Assembly: GCA_903854475.1 (NCBI GenBank)
Contig: CAINWP010000223.1
Location: forward strand, 1-32,574
DNA: 32,574 bases
DNA from: an uncultured Verrucomicrobiota bacterium
GTDB lineage: Bacteria; Verrucomicrobiota; Verrucomicrobiia; Limisphaerales; UBA9464
Reading direction: 5' to 3'
Position numbers and translations under genes: made by a program. Shown piece after piece: positions 1 to 7,153 of this stretch; the stretch's first letter is position 1, and every line of letters begins with the position of its first letter. Below the pieces are notes generated by a model. It saw nothing but the letters and a program-made list of their open reading frames with translations, had not been told where the DNA came from and did not search any database.

Positions 1-32
1 AAGGTTCTCAAGAGAAACGCGGATCTTGGTTC

Positions 33-293
33 TTAAACTCCCAGGTCGGAAAAGAGTTCTTTCTTGGTACCAAACCGTTTCACGTTTCGGCCCGCTTTAC
101 TGGCATTGAGGACGGTTGCGGTGAGCTTGTTCGGCAAGCGCACCTCGAAGGGCAAACCTCGCTGCAGTTGGATTTGTCGGTAGAGAAGATGAACCGCCTC
201 CGATGCCGTCAGTCCCAGTTGGGCTAATATGGCTTCTACCTCGTTCTTGAGGACAGGCTCAATCCGGGTGCGGATAGTCGCGGTTTTGCTCAT
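33..293 (-). CDS. RelB/DinJ-family antitoxin of a type II toxin-antitoxin system
   Basis: An 86-residue protein with the layout of RelB/DinJ antitoxins. The N-terminal part (MSKTATIRTRIEPVLKNEVE) is a ribbon-helix-helix DNA-binding strand. It is followed by a helix (ILAQLGLTASEAVHLLYRQI) and the family-typical RGLPFEVRLPN segment near residues 45-55. Such proteins neutralise a RelE/YafQ-type mRNA interferase and repress their own operon. The cognate toxin would normally follow directly, but only 32 bases remain before the window edge on this strand, so it is not visible. The ATG at 291-293 is the only sensible start; no strong Shine-Dalgarno is present. A perfect 10-base palindrome lies about 20 bases upstream. 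The family call is firm; pairing with a toxin is inferred. Confidence 0.85.
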   Translation of the reverse strand: MSKTATIRTRIEPVLKNEVEAILAQLGLTASEAVHLLYRQIQLQRGLPFEVRLPNKLTATVLNASKAGRNVKRFGTKKELFSDLGV

Positions 294-312
294 GCTTGGA
301 ATGTGGTTACAG

Positions 313-322
313 TGTAGCTACA
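313..322. promoter_or_regulatory. Palindrome TGTAGCTACA, candidate antitoxin operator
   Basis: This perfect 10-base inverted repeat lies in the 90-base gap between the DUF1501 stop and the antitoxin ATG, about 20 bases ahead of the start. RelB/DinJ ribbon-helix-helix dimers bind palindromes at such positions, so autoregulation is plausible. A 10-base palindrome can occur by chance. I could not place a convincing -35/-10 pair around it. Confidence 0.35.
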
Positions 323-383
323 TGGCAAGCCAGTCTGTTTTCTGATGTTCGGAAGTTCATGGGCCATAGGGGCTCAAACCTGC

Positions 384-1829
384 TCAGGCCAGGATGCCTC
401 GGACCACTTCGCCTCCGACATCGGTCAGGCGGTAGTCTCGACCTTGGAATCGATGGGTGAAGCGGGTGTGCTCGATGCCTAGCAAGTGCAGGACTGTGGC
501 CTGAAAATCGTTGGCGTGGACGGGGTTGTCGGCGGTGTTGTAGCCGAATTCGTCGGTAGAGCCATAGGTCGTGCCGCCCCGGACCCCGCCACCCGCCATC
601 CACAACGAAAAGGCCTTCATGTGGTGGTCGCGGCCATAGTTGCCATTGGAGCTATCGCCTTGGTTCATGGGTGTGCGGCCGAATTCGCCACCCCAAATCA
701 CCAGGGTGTCGTCGAGCAGGCCCCGCTGGCGGAGATCCTGCACCAAGGCTGCCGAGGCTTGATCCACCGCCTTGGCTGTCTTGGCGATGTCGGCCGGCAG
801 ATTGTTGTGATGGTCCCAACCCCGATGGTACAGCTGGATGAATCGCACACCGCGCTCAGCCAACCGTCGGGCCAAGAGGCAGTTGTTGGCGTACGAAGAC
901 TTGCCTGGTTCAGCCCCATACATCTCGAGCGTGGCCCGATTCTCTTTCGAGATGTCCATGAGCTCCGGCACGCTGGACTGCATGCGGTAAGCCATTTCGA
1001 ACGAGGCGATACGCGTGGCGATCTCGGGGTCTCCCACCGCTTGCAAGTGCTCTCGATTGATCTCACGGGTGCTGTCGATCAACCGGCGGCGGATCTCCGG
1101 AGAAATCCCCTGCGGATTGTTCACGAACAGGATGGGTTCGGCCCCGGAGCGGAACTCCACGCCCTGGTGGTTGGTGGGCAGGAACCCGCTGCCCCAGTAG
1201 CGGGTGAGCAACGGTTGATCTTGGCCCTGGCCCGAGGCCAGCACCACGAAGGCGGGCAACTGCTCATTCTCACTGCCTAAACCATAGGAGATCCAGGAAC
1301 CCATGGCCGGCCGCCCCGCCTGCTGGTGGCCGGTTTGCATGAGGGTGACACCCGGATCATGATTAATGGCCTCGGTGTGCATCGAACGCACCATCGCGAT
1401 ATCGTCGGCAATGGAACCGATGTGCGGGAGCAGCTCGGAGATTTCCATGCCGGACCGACCGTGCCGATCAAAGCGGAAACGGCTGCCCACGCAGTTGAGC
1501 GGTTGACCCATGAGCTGCGCGATGCGTTGGCCTCGCGTCAGGCTTTCCGGCATGGGCTTGCCGTTCATTTTTACCAACTGGGGCTTGGGATCAAAGAGAT
1601 CCAAATGAGACGGTGCGCCCGATTGGAAGAGGTAGATCACCCGCTTGGCCCGAGGCGGTCGATGCAGCACGCGGGTATCCTTGGGAAGTCCCGGAACTTC
1701 AGCGATTGCGCTGTCAGACGATCCCAGCAGCGAGGCCAAGGCGGCGGTTCCAATGCCCCGGGCACCCCGAGCAAAAAAATGGCGCCGCGTCAGATGCAGA
1801 GAGATGGAGTCTTCAGTCTTCATATTCAT
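384..1829 (-). CDS. DUF1501 domain-containing secreted protein (sulfatase-like fold)
   Basis: A 481-residue DUF1501 protein, a family with an alkaline-phosphatase/sulfatase-like fold that is greatly expanded in Planctomycetes and Verrucomicrobia. Its biochemical activity is not established. The N-terminus carries a twin-arginine export signal (TRRHFFARGARGIGTAALAS, about residues 14-33), so the protein is probably exported folded by Tat. Family-typical stretches are YLFQSGAPSHLDLFDPKP, MVRSMHTEAINHDPG, LARRLAERGVRFIQLYHRGWDHH, and LVIWGGEFGRTP followed by GRDHH. The start is the ATG at 1827-1829, whose ATGA overlaps the TGA of the upstream DUF1549/DUF1553 gene. The longer reading frame reaching 1883 would overlap that gene by 58 bases and lacks a signal-like N-terminus. 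The two genes are almost certainly translated together and probably act together on an extracellular substrate (inference). Confidence 0.93.
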   Translation of the reverse strand: MNMKTEDSISLHLTRRHFFARGARGIGTAALASLLGSSDSAIAEVPGLPKDTRVLHRPPRAKRVIYLFQSGAPSHLDLFDPKPQLVKMNGKPMPESLTRGQRIAQLMGQPLNCVGSRFRFDRHGRSGMEISELLPHIGSIADDIAMVRSMHTEAINHDPGVTLMQTGHQQAGRPAMGSWISYGLGSENEQLPAFVVLASGQGQDQPLLTRYWGSGFLPTNHQGVEFRSGAEPILFVNNPQGISPEIRRRLIDSTREINREHLQAVGDPEIATRIASFEMAYRMQSSVPELMDISKENRATLEMYGAEPGKSSYANNCLLARRLAERGVRFIQLYHRGWDHHNNLPADIAKTAKAVDQASAALVQDLRQRGLLDDTLVIWGGEFGRTPMNQGDSSNGNYGRDHHMKAFSLWMAGGGVRGGTTYGSTDEFGYNTADNPVHANDFQATVLHLLGIEHTRFTHRFQGRDYRLTDVGGEVVRGILA

Positions 1830-4800
1830 TCGCGGGTGACCGATTCGTCGAGATTGAGAAGAGCGCTGGCAACGCCGGTCCACGCGGCCAGGTCGGCGAC
1901 GGAGAAAGCCTGGATCTTGGGCCCCTGCCCGACGCGCGTGATGGCTACGGCGGCAGGAATGTCTTTGGCGTAAGCCTCTAGCAGATCCTCCAACAGTCGC
2001 TTTAATGCGGCCTGCTCCCGATCAGAGGCCGGTCGGGCCAAGAGAGATTTCATGGCAAAATCAATGCGATCAGAAGAGGCACGACCCGGTGACTCCCGCA
2101 AGATCCGCTGGGCGAAGAACCGGGCCGCCTCCAGAAAGGTCACATCATTCATGGTCACGAAGGCCTGAAGCGGCGTGCAGGTGGACGGCCGCTGCACCGT
2201 GCACAACGCCCGGTCCGGCGCATCAAAGGTTTGGAGCGTGGGATTGGGCACGGTTCGCTTCCACAAGGTGTACAGACTGCGGCGGTACAAGTCTTCACCC
2301 TGTCCCACCTGATAACTGTTGCCGGCAAACATCTTCTCTTCCCACAACCCGGGGGGTTGATACGGGCGAACACTGACTCCGCCGATACGCTGGGAAAGCA
2401 ATCCGCTGACCGCCAACGCGTTGTCTCGCAGCATCTCGGCCGGCAACCGGAACCGAGGGCCACGCGCGAGCAGGAGATTCTCTGAATCGCGAGCAAGAAC
2501 TTCTGGCGATACTCGCGACGATTGACGGTAGGTGGCGCTGAGCACGATTTGCCGGACGAAGGTCTTCACATTCCAACCGTCTTCGACAAAGCGCCGGGCC
2601 AACCAATCCAGCAATTCGGGATGGGTGGGGGGTTGGCCATTGGTCCCAAACTCGTTGGCGGTGCGGACAATGGGATTGGGGAAGAACAACCCCCAGAACC
2701 GGTTGACCGCGACTCGCGAAGTGAGCGGGTGCGATGGATCTACCAGCCAACGGGCCAGATCCAATCGATTGGTGCCTGAGACGTATTGAGCCGGCGGCAG
2801 GCAACTCGTGGGAACGTCCGCCGTGACCCGCTCACCCTTCGATCGGTAGTCGCCGCGAACCCGGATGTGACTGGCACGCCCTTCCTTCATGTCTTCCATG
2901 ACGCGCAGCGTGGGAATGGAACGATTCAAGTCGTCACGACGCTTTTTCTCGGCTGCCAAACGCACCGTCAACTCCTTCACCTCGGGGATGCGGGTGGTGC
3001 GGTAATACGTCCGCAACTCCAAAGCCTGAGCCGGGGTTCTCTGGTCTATCGACTGGCGGGCAATCTCACGCAAGGCGGCCATCTTCGGATCTCCAGCTTC
3101 ACGGTCGGTGGCGAAGTAAAATCCGCTGCCACTGGCCCGGTTCACGATCTTCAGCAGGAGGTGATTCTCTCCGGTTTTGAGTACCGCCTGAACCTCTTCC
3201 TGATTGGCGGCAGCACCGCGACTCACATCCTTGGCCAGCAACTCACGGCCATTGAGCCAAACGCGGATTCCGTCATCGCTTCCCAAGAAGAGCGCCTGGG
3301 TGCGCACCTGGCTCGAGGTCAAAATGCGGTGCAAATAAGTGGCTCCAAGGTCGTTCGACAAGGCCTGCACCACGCCATCTTTCCAACCGGCTTCGAGCAC
3401 CCACGCCTTACGATCGTTGCCGAACACAGCGTCGGCCTGAAACCCCTTCTCCGGCCCAAACTCCCGCTCAAAGGCCACCTTGCCGTCGGGTTCCACGAAG
3501 GGGCCCACGCGTCGCCAGGGCCCTAACTGAAGGACTCCCGCCAATTCTGTGCCGGCCAGCCAAGCGGTTTCCCAAGCGGTCTGGGCGGAGTCCCACTCAG
3601 GACTTTTTACGCTCAATCGCTCCGTGTGGCTGGCTTCCAACGTCCGGGTCGATTCTTGGAGCGCTTTTAGATCGGTCTCCTGGCGGGCCGTCGGAACCTG
3701 GATGAACGGCGGAGCCGGATCGTTATCGAGCCCCTTCTCGGGGATGCGGTTGAAGAAATCGTAGAGCTGGTAGTACTCGCGCTGGGTGAATGGATCGTAC
3801 TTATGATTGTGGCACTCGGCGCACTGGATCGATGAACCCAGGAAGACTGTCCCGAAGGTGTTCACCCGATCGGTGACGTACTTGTTGAGGTATTCGTCGG
3901 GGTCAGCGCCTCCCTCCGTGCTCGACATACCGTTGCGGTTGAAGGCGGTGGCCACGCGCTGATCCCGCGTCGGATGGGGCAAGAGATCCCCTGCTAACTG
4001 ATCGATGATGAAACGGTCGAAGGTCTGATTGGCGTTGAAAGCCCGGATCACCCACTCGCGGTACTGCCACATGGAGCGCGGGGCGTCAGCATGGTACCCG
4101 TCGCTGTCGGCGAAACGGGCCAAGTCGAGCCACGGCACGGCTATGCGCTCGCCATAGGCCTGACTGTTGAGCAAACGGTCCACCAGCTTCTCGTAGGCGT
4201 CGCCCGAGTTATCGGCGAGAAACGCATCCACCTCGTCCACCGTGGGCGGGAGTCCGATGAGATCGAGGCTGACACGTCGCAGCAGTGTCCGGCGATCGGC
4301 CTCGGGAGAGGGAGAGAGTCCTTCCTGTTCCAATCGGGACAAGATGAAGGCATCGATGCCGTTGCGCACCCAGCCCTGCCTTTGGACGGAGGGCGGTGTG
4401 GGGTCTTCGGGCCTTTGGTGAGACCAATGTCCCTTAAACTCCGCCCCCTCTTCGATCCACCGACGCAGCACCTCCATTTGTGTCGGAGACAACTGCTTAC
4501 CCGTGGATGCCGGCGGCATGTGCTCATCGGGGTCGGCGCTCGAGATGACTTGCAGCAAGCGGGATCCTGAGGGATTTCCAGGCACCACCGCACGCGCGCC
4601 GGAGGCCAGTTTTAGTGTTGCCCCTTCAGGCCGATCCAACCGGAGGCCACCCTTGCGCTTCTCCAAATCGGGCCCGTGACACGGGTAACAGTGCTCAACG
4701 AGCAGCGGACGGACCTCCCGGTTAAAATCGATGCGCGTATTCGCGTCACCGAGCACCGGCAAGACCTGAGTCCCGAGCAATGCCACGAGCACCCATGTCC

Positions 4801-4858
4801 TCCACAGCGACCCGATCTGAAAAACACCGGAACGGAAAAGGTGGGAATCGAGAGTCAT
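1826..4858 (-). CDS. PSCyt1/DUF1549/DUF1553 (PSD1) cytochrome-like secreted protein
   Basis: About 1010 residues. In order: a hydrophobic export signal (about residues 20-37); a planctomycete-type cytochrome domain with CYPCH (residues 57-61) and the downstream DEHMPP methionine region; DUF1549 (roughly 160-370), including a second haem-type motif, CAECH, in SIQCAECHNHKYDPF; a middle region (roughly 430-600) resembling a beta-sandwich or carbohydrate-binding insert (LFLGSDDGIRVWLNGRELL); and DUF1553 (roughly 680-1000; SRVAVNRFWGLFF, NEFGTNGQPPTHPELLDWLA, SATYRQSS). This architecture is typical of Planctomycetes and Verrucomicrobia and is nearly always next to DUF1501, as here. A redox or carbohydrate-related role is proposed for the family but unproven. 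The ATG at 4856-4858 has GGAG 12 bases upstream. An in-frame TTG at 4876 is the alternative start. Confidence 0.92.
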   Translation of the reverse strand: MTLDSHLFRSGVFQIGSLWRTWVLVALLGTQVLPVLGDANTRIDFNREVRPLLVEHCYPCHGPDLEKRKGGLRLDRPEGATLKLASGARAVVPGNPSGSRLLQVISSADPDEHMPPASTGKQLSPTQMEVLRRWIEEGAEFKGHWSHQRPEDPTPPSVQRQGWVRNGIDAFILSRLEQEGLSPSPEADRRTLLRRVSLDLIGLPPTVDEVDAFLADNSGDAYEKLVDRLLNSQAYGERIAVPWLDLARFADSDGYHADAPRSMWQYREWVIRAFNANQTFDRFIIDQLAGDLLPHPTRDQRVATAFNRNGMSSTEGGADPDEYLNKYVTDRVNTFGTVFLGSSIQCAECHNHKYDPFTQREYYQLYDFFNRIPEKGLDNDPAPPFIQVPTARQETDLKALQESTRTLEASHTERLSVKSPEWDSAQTAWETAWLAGTELAGVLQLGPWRRVGPFVEPDGKVAFEREFGPEKGFQADAVFGNDRKAWVLEAGWKDGVVQALSNDLGATYLHRILTSSQVRTQALFLGSDDGIRVWLNGRELLAKDVSRGAAANQEEVQAVLKTGENHLLLKIVNRASGSGFYFATDREAGDPKMAALREIARQSIDQRTPAQALELRTYYRTTRIPEVKELTVRLAAEKKRRDDLNRSIPTLRVMEDMKEGRASHIRVRGDYRSKGERVTADVPTSCLPPAQYVSGTNRLDLARWLVDPSHPLTSRVAVNRFWGLFFPNPIVRTANEFGTNGQPPTHPELLDWLARRFVEDGWNVKTFVRQIVLSATYRQSSRVSPEVLARDSENLLLARGPRFRLPAEMLRDNALAVSGLLSQRIGGVSVRPYQPPGLWEEKMFAGNSYQVGQGEDLYRRSLYTLWKRTVPNPTLQTFDAPDRALCTVQRPSTCTPLQAFVTMNDVTFLEAARFFAQRILRESPGRASSDRIDFAMKSLLARPASDREQAALKRLLEDLLEAYAKDIPAAVAITRVGQGPKIQAFSVADLAAWTGVASALLNLDESVTRE

Positions 4859-4972
4859 TATCAAATCGGGCTCCAAGGGATAATTAGAAAACTTAAGATC
4901 AAATTGGATTTACGGCCATCCCTTTTCCTCACTCTGGACCAATAGGATTTGGCCGACTCTCAACGGCCAGTT

Positions 4973-5349
4973 CCACGGGGACGGACCGCTCGGAGATCGG
5001 TCCCTACCTCGGAAGTCATTGGGCTACATCCAGGGTCCTTCAGCAAACTCAGCCTCACCCACGCACTTCGGAGGTTATCGGGCTACATCCAGGGACCTTC
5101 AGCAAACTCAGCCTCACCCATGAACCTCCCCGGTAGGGACCGAGTCTCTCGGGCCATCCCCTCCTCGCCCGGCAGCCCAGGGAGCGGACGGTGAGACACC
5201 GTCCCTACCGACTTGCCGCTACCGGCCTTCCGGGCCCTTAGGCCCCGCTGCCACCTCCGAGGTAGGGCGATTTCTCCGAAAGCGCCACTCCGGCGAACAG
5301 GACAGAGATGCGGCGCTCTTCATGACAAGCACTCTCGACAAGCAGTGCC
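4973..5349. repeat. Hairpin-rich dispersed repeat, copy A
   Basis: This stretch fills most of the roughly 535-base gene-free gap. It has two modules. Module X (4973-5009, 37 bases) is identical to 7041-7077. Module Y (5103-5349, 247 bases) aligns without gaps to 6796-7042, with about 16 mismatches by eye (roughly 94 percent identity). Palindromes inside are GGACGGTG-AGA-CACCGTCC (5186-5204), GGACCG-9 nt-CGGTCC (4983-5003), and CCGAG-TCT-CTCGG inside module Y. The hairpins carry GGTAGGGAC or its complement at the edge, giving a REP/BIME-like look. No open reading frame in it looks like a gene. The bases from 4859 to 4972 show no recognisable feature. Confidence 0.85.
5010..5127. repeat. Tandem duplication of a 59-base unit inside repeat copy A
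   Basis: Units 5010-5068 and 5069-5127 differ at about 7 of 59 positions. Both contain GGGCTACATCCAGGG followed by CAGCAAACTCAGCCTCACCC. Copy B (from 6741) holds only the end of the first unit plus one diverged unit, so copy A either gained a unit or copy B lost one. Confidence 0.8.
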
Positions 5350-5397
5350 TCGGGCCGTCCTTGAGACTCTGCGATGAGGCCTCGGAGGTGAGCGTCA
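5348..5397 (-). pseudogene. 50-base relic of a gene related to the MFS/spermidine-synthase gene
   Basis: This segment matches 7348-7397, near the 3' end of the MFS/spermidine-synthase gene, at 43 of 50 positions with no gaps. Read on the minus strand it encodes DAHLRGLIAESQGRPE, against DAHLRGLIAESEGRPE in the intact gene. Of six differing codons, five are synonymous, which is the mark of a fragment that diverged while still under selection as protein. It lies directly against repeat copy A, sharing the bases CC at the junction. It begins at the stop codon of the lipoprotein gene but in another frame. A TGA four codons upstream in its own frame shows it is not translated now. Confidence 0.65.
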
Positions 5398-5775
5398 TTT
5401 CGCCTTCATGGCCTTCAGAAGACCATAGGCACGTTGGGCCGATTCGCTGCCGGAGGCGATCTCCGCCGCCAACCGCGCCTCGAGCTGCACCGTGGATCCA
5501 TGGATCGCCAAACCTTGCTCGAAGGTGACATTGGTGGCCGCACGCACCGTGGTCAGGGAAACCACCGCCTTCTCGTATTCGCCACGACGCAGGGCCTCAG
5601 CGGCCATATCTGCGGCTCGCCGAGTCTCTTCCGAGGCATGGGCGAAGGCCCGCTCGATCTGACTGGCTGCCTCCGCGGGTGAGGATGCAGTCTTTAAATC
5701 CTCGCCCTCCCGCGAACCACAGCCTAGCAGCAACCCGCACACCAACAACACTGTGGCACCATCGATAATTCTCAT
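5395..5775 (-). CDS. Small putative lipoprotein of unknown function
   Basis: A 126-residue protein with a lipoprotein signal: MRIIDGATVLLVCGLLLGCG, lipobox LLGC with the acylated cysteine at about residue 19. The rest is alanine- and glutamate-rich and mostly helical (SQIERAFAHASEETRRAADMAAEALRRGEYEKAV), resembling a single TPR-like hairpin pair. I do not recognise a named family. The start is well supported by GGAGGAG seven bases before the ATG at 5773-5775. It lies 24 bases downstream of the prepilin gene on the same strand, so the two are probably co-transcribed; a role in pilus or secretion-system assembly is possible but only inferred. Its stop codon falls exactly at the edge of a relic of another gene, so the present C-terminus may have been set by a rearrangement. 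Confidence 0.75.
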   Translation of the reverse strand: MRIIDGATVLLVCGLLLGCGSREGEDLKTASSPAEAASQIERAFAHASEETRRAADMAAEALRRGEYEKAVVSLTTVRAATNVTFEQGLAIHGSTVQLEARLAAEIASGSESAQRAYGLLKAMKAK

Positions 5776-5799
5776 GCGTTCGCTCCTCCAATTCCAGAT

Positions 5800-6555
5800 T
5801 CACTCACCCGTCAAAGAGTCGGGGACGCACCAGAAGCGACCGGGACGAACCCCTCGGAAGCCACCAATGCCGGCTTCCTGATAGTAGGTGCGAAACTTCA
5901 TGTATTCTATCTGACCGCCGAACATTCCCATGACCGTTCCCGTATTGTGTCGCTGGGTAACCCCTTCATCCGGACGGCTGGCGACATTGTCGAAATTGGA
6001 GGGCTGCTTCTCATCTGCCTCCCAGTACAGCATGGAATTCGGATTGAACTGCAGGAGCTTGTAGGTCGAGAAAGGTTCCTTTGGCCCGGTCGAGTACTTT
6101 GAAACGGCCCCATTCATCATGTAGCTAGAAACCTTCTGGTCCCGAAGTTTGAAGAGTGGCGTGTTGGTTCGGTCCAGAGGGCAGAAGGTCAACGCTTTAG
6201 AATTGTGGTAGTTCCACAACAGGCTGCGCTCCACCGTGTGATCTGGCCGATTGGTAGCCACACGCGTATAGCACCAGTTGGCGACATTGAAAGTGCCCGA
6301 ACTCCACGAGGTGTAGGGCATGTAGTCCTGATTGTCGTTGGCGTACATTTGCGTCGCCAGCAGCAACTGCTTAATGTTCGAGAGGCAACGGGTCCGGTTG
6401 CCCTGCTCCTTGGCCTTGGAAAGCGCCGGCAAGAGCATGCCGGCCAGGATGGCGATGATGGCGATGACCAACAACAATTCGATGAGCGTGAACGCTTTGC
6501 AGCCTTGGCGTTGGGGCAGCAGCTCGACCGTTTCACAGGGTTTCAGCGCATTCAT
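5800..6555 (-). CDS. Type II/IV pseudopilin-like protein with prepilin methylation motif
   Basis: A 251-residue protein. The leader [15 protein letters not shown] is followed by [20 protein letters not shown], a class III signal with conserved Glu at +5 (residue 26), giving predicted cleavage by prepilin peptidase between Ala21 and Phe22. The segment after the membrane helix ([40 protein letters not shown]) is the hallmark of the pseudopilins massively expanded in Verrucomicrobia and Lentisphaerae. The C-terminal part ([20 protein letters not shown]) corresponds to the H-X9-DG-like end of this group, here with GG rather than DG. These proteins are thought to be minor pilins or surface proteins; the function of individual members is unknown. 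The ATG at 6553-6555 is preferred over an in-frame TTG at 6573. No strong Shine-Dalgarno is seen for either. Confidence 0.88.
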   Translation of the reverse strand: MNALKPCETVELLPQRQGCKAFTLIELLLVIAIIAILAGMLLPALSKAKEQGNRTRCLSNIKQLLLATQMYANDNQDYMPYTSWSSGTFNVANWCYTRVATNRPDHTVERSLLWNYHNSKALTFCPLDRTNTPLFKLRDQKVSSYMMNGAVSKYSTGPKEPFSTYKLLQFNPNSMLYWEADEKQPSNFDNVASRPDEGVTQRHNTGTVMGMFGGQIEYMKFRTYYQEAGIGGFRGVRPGRFWCVPDSLTGE

Positions 6556-6740
6556 GACGGTGACGCGGCTCAAAGTTCTGATCCATTGAGATCAGGACAT
6601 TGTCTCGACGACTGTTCGTCCTTTGTCACGCCACAATTGGATGACTCTGCATTACCCACCCAACACAGCGATCGCAGGATCAGCCCAGCAATCACAACAA
6701 ACCGACTAAACCCTACAGACCGGGCTAGGCACCGCTGTTT
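6556..6740. other. Upstream region of the pilin gene, no recognisable feature
   Basis: These 185 bases lie ahead of the pilin start and before repeat copy B. They should hold the promoter of the pilin-lipoprotein pair on the minus strand, but I could not find a convincing sigma-70 or sigma-54 promoter. No gene is seen. Confidence 0.4.
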
Positions 6741-7077
6741 CAGCCTCGCCCATGCACTTCCGAGGTCATCGGGCTATACAGCCGGGGTCCTACCACAAAC
6801 TCAGCCTCACCCATGAACCTCCCCGGTAGGGACCGAGTCTCTCGGGCCATCCCCGCCTCACTTGGCAGCCCAGGGAGCGGACGGTGAGACACCGTCCCTA
6901 CCGACTTGCCGCTACCGGCCTTCCGGGCCCTTAGGCCCCGCTGCCACCTCCCCGGTAGGTCGATTTCTCCCAAAGCGCCGCTCCGGCGAACAGGACAGAG
7001 ATGCGGCACTCTCCCAGGCAGGCACTCTCGACAACCAGTGCCACGGGGACGGACCGCTCGGAGATCGGTCCCTACCT
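6741..7077. repeat. Hairpin-rich dispersed repeat, copy B
   Basis: This is the second copy of the repeat, in the same orientation as copy A. Module Y occupies 6796-7042 (offset 1693 from copy A, no gaps), with the strong palindrome GGACGGTG-AGA-CACCGTCC at 6879-6897. Module X follows at 7041-7077, whereas in copy A module X precedes module Y. The start (6741-6795) matches the 59-base unit of copy A with indels. The two copies flank the pilin-lipoprotein pair. The 76 bases between the repeat and the next stop codon (7078-7153) show no feature. Confidence 0.85.
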
Positions 7078-7153
7078 AACACGGCGATTGATTCGGCCTT
7101 GTTATGTCCGGGAACGGGGCTCCACGGAGACAGCCGAACCATGAATTCTCAAG

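Noticed and set aside
5103-7042. Composite transposon formed by the two direct repeats
   Set aside because: No transposase, no terminal inverted repeats and no target duplication were seen. Only repeat copies flank the pilin-lipoprotein pair.
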